NCBI GenBank assembly: GCA_031292215.1 | Contig: JARLHO010000161.1 | Span: 1-64,000, forward strand | Origin: Syntrophobacteraceae bacterium | GTDB lineage: Bacteria > Desulfobacterota > Syntrophobacteria > Syntrophobacterales > Syntrophobacteraceae | Reading direction: 5' to 3' | Length of the DNA: 64,000 nt | Shown here: positions 1 to 7,700 of the stretch, piece after piece | How positions within the stretch are numbered: position 1 is the first letter of the stretch | Layout: every line of letters starts with the position of its first letter | The notes under the pieces: generated by a model | The model's input: only the letters and a program-made list of their open reading frames with translations | The model's database searches: none | Told to the model about the DNA's origin: nothing | Position numbers and translations under genes: made by a program

Positions 1-214
1 GCGAAGAAGCGAGTAGCTTGGAGCCGGAAGCCGGAAGCAAGCGATCTCACGCAAGCGAAGAAGCGAGTAGCTTGGAGCCGGAAGCCGGAAGCAAGTGATC
101 TCACGCAAGCGAAGAAGCGAGTAGCTTGGAGCCGGAAGCCGGAAGCAAGCGATCTCACGCAAGCGAAGAAGCGAGTAGCTTGGAGCCGGAAGCCGGAAGC
201 AAGTGATCTCACGC
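1..214. repeat. 54-bp tandem repeat, four copies
   Basis: Four head-to-tail copies of a 54-bp unit start at 1, 55, 109 and 163, and the array probably continues to the left of the window. Each unit contains the purine-rich heptamer series ggagccggaagccggaagc. Copies 1 and 3 read aagcgatc and copies 2 and 4 read aagtgatc at the same place, so the array behaves as two copies of a 108-bp dimer. 54 is divisible by 3, but I see no convincing protein in either direction. Confidence 0.95.
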
Positions 215-355
215 CGCTGCTACGTCATCGCTTAAAGCGAAGAAGCCGGAAGCAAGTAACCTCACGCCGCTGCTACGTCATCCCTCCTTATTGTCGAAGT
301 CGTTTTTTGAAAGAGCAGGAAGCGTGGAGCCCGAAGCAGGTGATTCACGCCGCCG
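215..355. repeat. Degenerate continuation of the 54-bp repeat
   Basis: After the regular array come partial copies. The string cgctgctacgtcat occurs at about 215 and again at about 267, separated by a shortened unit (gcgaagaagccggaagcaag). A more diverged piece lies at about 314-355. This looks like the decayed edge of the same repeat family. Confidence 0.7.
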
Positions 356-363
356 CTACTCAC

Positions 364-429
364 ACCAGGTTTCGTTCTCGTTCAAACCGCGTCCGAGGAC
401 GCGGCGGCCAGGCTTGAATGCAACCTGGT
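364..429. repeat. Nested palindromic element
   Basis: Three nested inverted-repeat arms are visible: accaggtt (364-371) with aacctggt (422-429), ttcaa (381-385) with ttgaa (414-418), and a core ccgcgtcc-ga-ggacgcgg (387-404) with a 2-nt loop. The nested symmetry and intergenic position resemble a REP-like or MITE-like element. No open reading frame of note overlaps it. A terminator role is less likely because no T-run follows on either strand. Confidence 0.65.
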
Positions 430-442
430 ATCAGAACAACTC

Positions 443-820
443 CTACGCTCCCGCCTTCCCCCCTGATTGTCGGAGCCGCCTAACATAAGCGGCCAATTGT
501 CCCGCGACGACATCCATCGCTTCAAGCATAGATGTCGTTTGACCATATCCCAGAGCCTGGGCGAGAATGCAATAATACCTGCATTCTTCGAGAGAACCCT
601 CTGCAGTGTTCATGAATCTCGCCTTATCGGCAGATGTGTACTTTCGGAATCCTTCGGCGATGTTAGCGGGTACGGAAACGGCCGAACGGCGCATCTGCCT
701 TGTGAGCCCAAAACGCTCATGCTCCGGGAACCCCTCGGTAAGGCGATAAACCTCAAGAACCAAAGCATGGGAGTTTTTCCAAACATCAAGGTCGGTAAAC
801 GATCGCGCCGGAGTTTTCAT
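443..820 (-). CDS. Four-helix-bundle protein (23S rRNA IVP / S23 family)
   Basis: This encodes about 125 aa of the four-helix-bundle family first found as ORFs inside 23S rRNA intervening sequences. The family hallmarks are the N-terminal FTDLDVWK motif and the central RRSAVSVPANIAEG motif. The molecular function of the family is unknown. I chose the ATG at 820 because the open frame continues upstream only into a low-complexity string encoded by 7-bp repeats. The 5' end of the gene is duplicated just upstream. It lies in repeat-rich DNA and is a typical accessory gene. Confidence 0.8.
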   Translation of the reverse strand: MKTPARSFTDLDVWKNSHALVLEVYRLTEGFPEHERFGLTRQMRRSAVSVPANIAEGFRKYTSADKARFMNTAEGSLEECRYYCILAQALGYGQTTSMLEAMDVVAGQLAAYVRRLRQSGGKAGA

Positions 821-927
821 TCCCGCTTCCTGCTTCCTGCTTCCCGCTTCCCGCTCCCCGCTACAAAGCATCAAGGTCGGTAAACGATCGCGCCGGAGTT
901 TTCATTCCCGCTTCCCGCTTCCCGCTA
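784..927. repeat. 85-bp-offset direct duplication with 7-bp repeats
   Basis: The stretch from catcaaggtcggtaaacg to the end of gcttcccgcttcccgctac occurs at 784-867 and again at 869-927, offset by 85 bp. It includes the start codon and first dozen codons of the S23-family gene, followed by a run of cttcccg/cttcctg heptamers. The first copy has more heptamers than the second, consistent with slippage. Confidence 0.85.
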
Positions 928-1092
928 CAAAGGTTTTGCCTCATCGATCAACATGATCGGGATATCCTCGCGGATTTCAAAGATAAGCCGGCACTGATCA
1001 CAGACAAGGCCGCTCTGATCGGAGTTCAGATATATGGACCCTTTACACTTCGGGCACCGCAGGATTTCGAGAAGCTCTTGGCTTATGGCCAT
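925..1092 (-). CDS. Trm112 / YcaR-like zinc-ribbon protein
   Basis: This is a 55-aa ORF. The translation starts MAISQELLEILRCPKCKG and has a second CDQC pair about 17 residues later, giving the CPxC...CxxC zinc ribbon. It ends with the IPIMLIDEA segment typical of Trm112-family (YcaR/UPF0434) proteins. Eukaryotic and archaeal members activate methyltransferases, while the bacterial role is poorly defined. It lies 18 bp downstream of the DivIVA-like gene on the same strand and is probably co-transcribed. Its stop codon sits in the duplicated heptamer region. Confidence 0.88.
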   Translation of the reverse strand: MAISQELLEILRCPKCKGSIYLNSDQSGLVCDQCRLIFEIREDIPIMLIDEAKPL

Positions 1093-1110
1093 CGGTCGCA
1101 CTCCATTATC

Positions 1111-1599
1111 TTAGGTTTTATCGGGGTTTTCCTGCTTTTCTTCAAATTTTAGCGGAGCAAGTTTTCCATCATCGTCGAGCATCTGGCTATAGGAGTCAAG
1201 GAGTGAACGCATCCTGGCCCCGAACTGGATCCGGTTGCGCCTCATCTCCGACATTTCCTGCTCCATTCGGATAAGGCGATTGTTGGCTTCCTTGAGTATG
1301 CCTTCCGCCTTGACCTCGGCCTCGGAGACAATCAACTTGGCCTCGCGCTCGGCATTGGCCTTTACCTGCTCGGCGCCTTTCTGGGCGGTTACCAGAACGG
1401 CCCGAATCGTTTTCTCCCGCTCCCGGTGCTCTTTTACCGCAGCATCCAGGGTCAGGATGTCATTTTTGAGGTTTTCGTTTTCCTCCCTGGACCGATTGAG
1501 CTCGTCAGCCAAATCCCGGAGAAAAGCCTCGACATCGGAGGGGTCCAGGCCCATCAAACGCTTGCGGAATCTTTTCCCCTCAAAATCTCCCATTTCCAT
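1111..1599 (-). CDS. DivIVA-domain protein
   Basis: The product is about 162 aa. The N-terminus (KRFRKRLMGLDPSDVEAFL) matches the DivIVA domain, which binds membranes and marks poles or septa. It is followed by a long predicted coiled coil (about residues 30-130), rich in Glu, Lys and Arg, and an acidic tail. A frame-consistent GTG lies at 1608, but a GGAG box sits 8 nt before the ATG at 1599, so I chose the latter. It stands just downstream of yggT, as in many bacteria where yggT and divIVA neighbour each other near division genes. Confidence 0.85.
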   Translation of the reverse strand: MEMGDFEGKRFRKRLMGLDPSDVEAFLRDLADELNRSREENENLKNDILTLDAAVKEHREREKTIRAVLVTAQKGAEQVKANAEREAKLIVSEAEVKAEGILKEANNRLIRMEQEMSEMRRNRIQFGARMRSLLDSYSQMLDDDGKLAPLKFEEKQENPDKT

Positions 1600-1635
1600 C
1601 GAACTCACTCCGAGCCGCCGAAGACTCCCGGGGCT

Positions 1636-1938
1636 TTAGCCGCCGAACATGTACGCGATTCTCATAAGAGAGGGCACGACGAATTGATCCAGAAACACGA
1701 TGGCCAGTATGAGAATCATGGGCGTAAAGTCGATGGAGCCCGCGGCAAGGGGGACCACCTTTCGAATGCGATAGAGGACCGGTTCGGTCACGTTATAGAG
1801 AAACCGAACGATTGGGTTATACGGATCGGGACTTACCCAGGACAAAAGGGCTCGCGCGATTACGATCAGCATGTAAGTATATAGTACGTAGTGTAAAACG
1901 GTTGCTACCGCCTGCAGAAAATATCCGATCACAAACAT
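1636..1938 (-). CDS. YggT-family membrane protein
   Basis: This is a 100-aa protein with two hydrophobic segments (about residues 5-30 and 70-92) separated by the conserved SWVSPDPYNPIVRFLYNVTEP loop that defines YggT/YlmG proteins. Homologues are linked to osmotic shock tolerance and to division or cofactor distribution, but no reaction is known. The ATG at 1938 has a GGAG box 6 nt upstream. It is the first gene of the minus-strand yggT-divIVA-trm112 group. Confidence 0.9.
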   Translation of the reverse strand: MFVIGYFLQAVATVLHYVLYTYMLIVIARALLSWVSPDPYNPIVRFLYNVTEPVLYRIRKVVPLAAGSIDFTPMILILAIVFLDQFVVPSLMRIAYMFGG

Positions 1939-2011
1939 TTACGGCTCCGTGGACTTTGTAATTGCGCATCGAGAGTTTCCCGCCCCTGAAACTACTTTTT
2001 TTCACCTGGTC

Positions 2012-2063
2012 TGTCAACAGTGAGGAAATCGATTGCTTCCCGGAAATAACTTGCTGGTTGACA
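2012..2063. promoter_or_regulatory. Divergent -35-like boxes between yggT and trmI
   Basis: Two perfect TTGACA hexamers face away from each other: one on the minus strand (2012-2017, toward yggT) and one on the plus strand (2058-2063, toward trmI). Neither has a strong -10 at 16-18 bp (TAGTTT on minus, GATGAA on plus). These are candidates only. Confidence 0.35.
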
Positions 2064-2129
2064 ACGGCGTTAAAAACAGTGATGAAAGGACCTCCTTAAA
2101 ACTTTGGGTTTTCCCCTGGAGATGCGTCG

Positions 2130-2984
2130 ATGAGTAAATTCGAATTAAATGACTGGGTGCTGCTCACTTCTCAAAAAGGGAAGAAATGGCTCGTGCGGGT
2201 AGAGGAGGCACCCTATTTTTCCCACCTTGGCAGTATTTCCCTGGGGGATGTGATCGGAAAAGAGGAAGGCGATTGGCTCCTTACCACCAAAGGCGCCAGG
2301 ATCATGCTCTTTAAGCCTTCCCTTGAGGACTATATTTTCAGCATGAAGCGGCGCACCCAGATCATCTATCCAAAAGATCTGAGCGCTATGATCTTCTATG
2401 GCGACATCTATCCCGGCTGCGAGGTAATCGAGACAGGGATCGGTTCGGGGGCGCTTACCCTGGCTCTTTTGCGCGCGATGTGCGGGCGTGGCAGGCTAGT
2501 ATCCATAGAGAAAAGGGCCGAATTCGCAGTCGATGCCCGCGAAAACGTCAGGCGGTTTTATGGCGCCCCCCCCGAGAACCATCAAATTGTGGTGGGGGAC
2601 ATGGAAAGTGTTAGCCTTTCGTGGGAGGCCGACCGGATTTTCGTCGATCTCCCGGAACCGTGGCGAGCCATCGGAAACCTTGCCGGCATGCTTCGCATGG
2701 GGGGCCTTCTTGTAAGCCTCAGTCCCAATGTTGGCCAGATCCAACTCACCCACCGGCAGTTGCAGGAAAACGGGTTTGGAGACATCGTTCATTTCGAGCT
2801 TTTGCGAAGAGACTGGAAGGTCGACCGGCTTCGCGCGAGACCCTTTGACAGGATGGTGGCTCACACCGGCTTTATAACCGTGGCAAAAAGGGTTTCAGCG
2901 GACCGGGGCGATCCCATCGAGTCGGGCGCCGGAAATGGTGAGGAAATGGAAGCCGCCCAGGAAGGCGAAAATTTCGATCGGTAA
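2130..2984 (+). CDS. trmI: tRNA (adenine-N1-)-methyltransferase TrmI
   Basis: This 284-aa class I SAM methyltransferase is predicted to make m1A58 in the tRNA T-loop. The small N-terminal beta domain (residues 1-65) is followed by the Rossmann fold with SAM motif I VIETGIGSGALTLALL (about residues 97-112) and the VDLPEPWRAI motif (about 173-182), both typical of TrmI. The last 30 residues are an acidic, non-conserved tail. A GGAG box lies about 8 nt before the ATG. The glycosyltransferase starts 11 bp after its stop, so the two genes probably form an operon. Confidence 0.92.
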   Translation: MSKFELNDWVLLTSQKGKKWLVRVEEAPYFSHLGSISLGDVIGKEEGDWLLTTKGARIMLFKPSLEDYIFSMKRRTQIIYPKDLSAMIFYGDIYPGCEVIETGIGSGALTLALLRAMCGRGRLVSIEKRAEFAVDARENVRRFYGAPPENHQIVVGDMESVSLSWEADRIFVDLPEPWRAIGNLAGMLRMGGLLVSLSPNVGQIQLTHRQLQENGFGDIVHFELLRRDWKVDRLRARPFDRMVAHTGFITVAKRVSADRGDPIESGAGNGEEMEAAQEGENFDR

Positions 2985-2995
2985 GGTTTACATGC

Positions 2996-3739
2996 ATGAG
3001 CGTAACGGATGAAGTCAAAAAATTGAACATCTCCATTGTTATCCCGGTAAAAGACGAGGAAGAAAATATTTTGTCTTTGGCCCGAGAGGTCGAGTCGGCA
3101 ATGGAGGGGGAATCTACCGAGTGGGAGTGCATCTGGGTCGATGACGGATCGAGCGACGCAAGTCTTTTGCAGCTTCAAAAACTTGCGCGCGAAAATCCGC
3201 GCCACAGGTATATTTCCTTTGAGCGAAACGCCGGCCAGTCGGCAGCTCTTTGGGCCGGGTTCGGTGAAGCCCGCGCCCCGATAATAGCCACAATCGACGG
3301 GGATGGCCAAAACGACCCCGCAGACATCCCCGCGCTGTTTCGAAAGGTCCAGTCCGGAGAGGCCGATATGGCCAACGGCTATCGGGCGCACCGGCAGGAC
3401 GATCTCAAAAGAAAGATCTCCTCGGTTCTAGGAAACGGGTTTAGAACCTGGCTGACCGGAAAGACCGTAAGGGATGCCGGCTGCTCGACCAGGGTCTTTC
3501 GCAGAGAATGCATGGAGTCCGCGCCAAGATTTGCCGGCATGCACCGTTTTGTACCCACCCTTGCCGCCATGCAGGGCTTTACGCTCACTGAGACCCCCGT
3601 AAACCACAGGCCACGAATCAAGGGCAGCTCCAAGTATTCCATCAGCAACCGGCTGTGGGTCTCGTTAATGGATATTCTAGGGCTTTTCTGGCTAAGAAAG
3701 CGGGCGCTACGCTACACCGTCCGGACCAAGTCGGACTAA
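2996..3739 (+). CDS. Family 2 glycosyltransferase, DPM1-like
   Basis: This is a 247-aa GT-A fold enzyme. It has SIVIPVKDEEENI (about residues 13-25), the nucleotide-sugar DDGSSD motif (about 50-55), ATIDGDGQNDP (about 98-108, the DxD-type metal site) and the C-terminal KGSSKYSISNR motif seen in polyprenyl-phosphate mannosyl/glucosyltransferases. It has no C-terminal multi-helix anchor, only a weakly hydrophobic stretch near residues 223-235. It likely transfers a sugar to undecaprenyl phosphate. The substrate is not readable from sequence. Confidence 0.87.
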   Translation: MSVTDEVKKLNISIVIPVKDEEENILSLAREVESAMEGESTEWECIWVDDGSSDASLLQLQKLARENPRHRYISFERNAGQSAALWAGFGEARAPIIATIDGDGQNDPADIPALFRKVQSGEADMANGYRAHRQDDLKRKISSVLGNGFRTWLTGKTVRDAGCSTRVFRRECMESAPRFAGMHRFVPTLAAMQGFTLTETPVNHRPRIKGSSKYSISNRLWVSLMDILGLFWLRKRALRYTVRTKSD

Positions 3740-4055
3740 ACACCCTCAAAGCTCAAAAATCGAAGGTTGCTCAGTCGAGGGCGCCTCTCTCCGTCTAATT
3801 ACCTTTTCGAAATTAAACGACAGGTCAAGGCCTTGACCATAACCGGCAGGGCGTTCGCTTACCGGGACGCACGGCGATATATGGCTCATCCCGGCGAGCG
3901 GCGGCACTCTTTGTTCCCGGGGCTTTTGCCGGGATCGGCCACCGCAGGCGCCAAAGGACAGGCACAGTAAATGCATACCAAACTTTCCGTTGGGTAAATG
4001 GCGTTTCTTAAAAAATGAAACGATAGCGGTGGGCCGCGGGAGGAGATATTTTCGG
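3740..4055 (+). other. Intergenic region ahead of the pilin gene
   Basis: This 316-bp gap lies between the glycosyltransferase and the pilin. I see no credible gene in it. A small open frame (3767-3970) has no start-site support or recognisable domain. The region holds a sigma-54-type promoter match at 3961-3975. It also has a ribosome-binding site (gggaggag, about 4038-4045) that fixes the pilin start at 4056. Confidence 0.6.
3961..3975 (+). promoter_or_regulatory. Sigma-54 (-24/-12) promoter candidate
   Basis: The sequence ggcacagtaaatgca matches the RpoN consensus tGGCACgN4tTGCa. The GG and GC dinucleotides have exactly the required spacing, and GGCAC and TGCA are intact. The predicted start site is about 12 nt downstream of the GC, giving a leader of roughly 70 nt before the pilin ATG. 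Pilin genes in Pseudomonas and Geobacter are RpoN/PilR-dependent, which fits this position. Confidence 0.65.
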
Positions 4056-4523
4056 ATGGCGAACAGGAACGGTTTCACCCTTATCGAACTCATGGTGGTT
4101 GTAGCTATCGTGGCCATCCTGTCCACGGTGGCGATACCCGCCTATATAAACTATGTAAACCGGACCAAGCAGGGCGATGCCGAAAGCCTGCTTATGACCG
4201 CGCGGCTGGAGCAGGAAGAGCACTACACCGATTACGGCCAGTACGCAAACACGCTACAATGCCTGCCAACATTTGCCGGGGCAAACACCTCGTGTGTCAG
4301 TAACTGCAGCGCAAGCGGATGCCAGAACTCCTACACCGACACCACCAGCGGTTACACGTTTTCGGTAACTAGTCCCTCGGCCAATGGCTACCAAGTCGAG
4401 GCCACGCGGACCATCAACGGGAACAGCGACGTAGTGTTTATCAGCGCGAACACACAAACGCCATGGGTGCAGAACACGACCTCGCTGAAGTTTTCCATCT
4501 TCCAGTGGCTGTTTGGTCATTAA
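4056..4523 (+). CDS. Type IV pilin, PilE-like
   Basis: This is a 155-aa class III-signal pilin. The leader MANRNG is followed by FTLIELMVVVAIVAIL, with cleavage expected between Gly6 and Phe7 and Glu at mature position 5. Pro22 of the mature protein and the AYINYVNRTKQGDAESLL helix follow the PilE pattern. The globular domain has four Cys near residues 70-90. An upstream in-frame start (3990) would add a non-leader extension, while the GGAGGAG-type site just before 4056 supports the start used. It is the first gene of the pilus cluster. Confidence 0.9.
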   Translation: MANRNGFTLIELMVVVAIVAILSTVAIPAYINYVNRTKQGDAESLLMTARLEQEEHYTDYGQYANTLQCLPTFAGANTSCVSNCSASGCQNSYTDTTSGYTFSVTSPSANGYQVEATRTINGNSDVVFISANTQTPWVQNTTSLKFSIFQWLFGH

Positions 4524-4706
4524 GGCGAAGGGTACGGGGAGCAATCGGTCGAAAAAACCCGGGACGGGAGTCGAAAACACGCCATTCAAGAGGTTTCGAC
4601 GCCCATGGTCGGGGCGGCGAGGCCGATTGTACGTCCTTTCCGAAGTGGTTTGCACGGGATTCTCATGGACCCTGGCAACCCATAAATAAATAATGAGGAG
4701 TAGTTT

Positions 4707-7700
4707 ATGAAGCGAGCCCTAAAAATCGCAATGTTATTTTCCGTACTCGCGCTCGCTTTAGTGCCCGGAAATGTTTGCGGGCAGGTAGCAAGTCCCTGCG
4801 CCGATATAGAGCCCCCGTTCATCACTACCGGCGCCAAACCGAACATCCTGATAATTTTAGACACCTCCGGCAGTATGGCCTGGTGCTTCAATGCGGATAA
4901 TAGCTCAAACTGTGGCAACAACACCAGACTGGTGACCGCGCAGGCAGCCATTATCAAGGTGCTAAACAATCTTGGGACGAAGGCGAATTTCGGGCTTATG
5001 ACGTTCCCCGATGATAATGATACGGGAGCAGTGCTGCAATATCCGATAAGCGATGTCAACCCTGCGGACCCTGGCAACCAGTATGCGAGCATGGTGGCCA
5101 CCATCAACAGTCTCAGCCCGTACAACGGGACTCCTACCCCCGGGGCATTGCAAGCTGCCCTCCAATATTTCAGCGGAGCCAACGGCTCTGTCAGCCCGGT
5201 CCAATACCCGTGCCAGCAGAACTTCGTAATCCTGGTAACCGACGGTGAGCCCGACATAACCCTGGGCGGCAGCGGCGGCACTTACGTCACCAAGCCGATA
5301 GTTCAGGAAGCCATGTTCGGACTCGAGGAACTGGCCGGCCTCAACTCTTCCAGTAGCAAAACCTATACAAACAATGCAATAGGCTCCAACGACAGTGTTC
5401 TGTCCTCGACATTTACCTATGACCCCAATCCCGGCGCGTGGAACGATTCATCGACCAGCTCCAGCAATTATTCCTGGCAGAACGTAGCCATTACCTTCAG
5501 CGGCAACTCTACCGCGACAACCGTTAAGATCCCGACCTACATTATGGGGCTCAGCCAGGACATCACCAATAACCCCGCAGCCCAGATAGCACTCGGCGCA
5601 ATGGCGACGGCCGGCGGAACGGCGGTCAACGGCCAGGCCTACATTTGCGCAAACGCCGGCATCTTTATCCAAAACCTTCAAAACATTATGGCGCTCATTT
5701 TCTCAAATGTCGCGGCGGGCAGCTCGGTATCCACTATCGCCACCACAAGCCAGGCCGGCGACAACATGCTTCAGGGCGTCTTTTACCCGGCGAAAAGCTT
5801 CGCTTCCACGGGGATAAGCTGGCCCGGATACCTCTACGACTGGTGGTACACAATAGAACAACCGACTTCGACATCAATGGTGACCGGCATCCGGGAGGAC
5901 AACCACGGAGTTCTGCCCGGCGCCACGACCTACACGACTCCCGACTACATCCTCGATCTTCAAAATGATTTCATCCTGGACTATATTTTCAGCCCCACGA
6001 GTTCGCAGAATGCGCTTAGTATCTCCCTCTACCAGGACACCAGCGGCAACGGCTCCAGTTTGTCCCAGGTAGGGACCAGCACGGGATACCAGATGGACGC
6101 GCTCACGCCGCTATGGGAAGCGGGAAAGCTGCTGTGGCAGACGGCGCCGGCCAACAGGACGATCTATACCCCGGGCAGCACAGGCACCAGCCTGGTGGCT
6201 TTCAGTAGTCCCTGCAGCGGCACTTCCTGCGACTCCACACTTACCGGCTCCTCATCTCCTCTGGGCAGCGCGACCAATCTCGATTCCTGCCTCAGCGCTC
6301 CCACCCCCACCAACTCTTCGCCCAATCCCCTGGGCAATCTGATCAACTATGTGAGGGGGCAGGATTTACCGAACACCTACTGCTATAGCGGGACCAGTTT
6401 CCAATCTCCCCTCACGCCCTGCAGTGCAAGCAACCCCTGTGCGTCTTCGACTTACAATCAATGCACACCGGACACGGCCAGTTGCAGGAACAGGACCATC
6501 GGGCTGTGCACGGACGGCGGCGGCAATTACACCAACACTGCGTGCGCAAGTACATCCGACTGCACGGGTACGGGCGGCAGTTGCGTTTCCAATACCTGGA
6601 AGCTTGGCGACATCGTCTATTCGACACCCAAAGTGGAAGCCAATTACACGTATTGCTACGACAATACCACATCCTCATTCACCAGCACCGCCTGCACCCA
6701 GGCTTCCACCTGTTCCACGCTCTCAAGCGACTCGTATTCATGCATGCCTAAAGAAGACCTCATCTTTGTGGGGGCAAACGACGGGATGCTTCACGCCTTC
6801 CAAAGCGGAGCGTTGAGTACCACGGGGCTGACATCGACCTCGACGGACACCCGGGTCGCACAGCTTACGGGCATACCAACATCGTCGATGGGGAAAGAAC
6901 TGTGGGCCTTCATACCGAGAAACGTCCTACCCTATCTGAGGTGCCTGGCTTCCGGCAGCAATGAGTGCCACCTCTACTACAACGATCTCACCCCTTACAT
7001 CACGACCATGACCGTCGATAACGATTATTGCGCCACCACCGACAGCAATAACAACCGCACATTCACCACCACGCCCTGCGCCCAGGATTTGGATTGCAAT
7101 ACCGGTAGCGGTCAGACATGCGTATCGGAGGGACAACAGACAAAGACGATCCTGATAGGGGGATTACGACTGGGAGGCGGAGCGATGGGAGACTATTGCG
7201 TGAACAGCAAGGGCGGCTCCAGCGGGTGGGCATGCGGCCCGAGCGGTTCCTGCCCATCGGCAACCACAACCAATACCAGTAACTACTGCGTAAACTGGTA
7301 CGGCCAAAGCAACGGGACTGCCTGCACAAAGAGCTCGGATTGTACGAAGAATAATCCGTACACCTGGTATAACACATGTGCGTCCTTTTCCGGAACATGT
7401 GTAAACTCGCAGAACAACTCCAACGGGACCCCATGCAACGTCAACTCGGATTGTTCGCAGGGCGGCTGGGGGTGGAATAACTCCTATAATCAATGTTCGT
7501 CCGCCACCGTGACAGGTGGCTACTGCGTTGACAGCAACGGCAACACCGATTGGCAGACATGCACCAGTTCCTCGGCCTGCACGACATCGCCGTATAATTC
7601 CGCATGTTTGCCCTTCAGCACATGCAGCTTTATTTCAAACATCCCCTCGGACACCTGCGCCTCGCCCTCATCATATGTTCAGAGCGACGGGACCACGACC

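Noticed and set aside
1-214. Regular direct repeats as a possible CRISPR array
   Set aside because: Units are contiguous with no unique spacers, and no cas genes are present.
467-883. Plus-strand frame opposite the S23-family gene
   Set aside because: The minus-strand product is a clear family member; this frame is its shadow and runs through heptamer repeats.
3864-3871. GGGACGCA upstream of the pilin as part of a c-di-GMP (GEMM) riboswitch
   Set aside because: Only this 8-mer fits. The following AAAGCC and CCUAA elements and the tetraloop-receptor are not recognisable, so it is probably chance.
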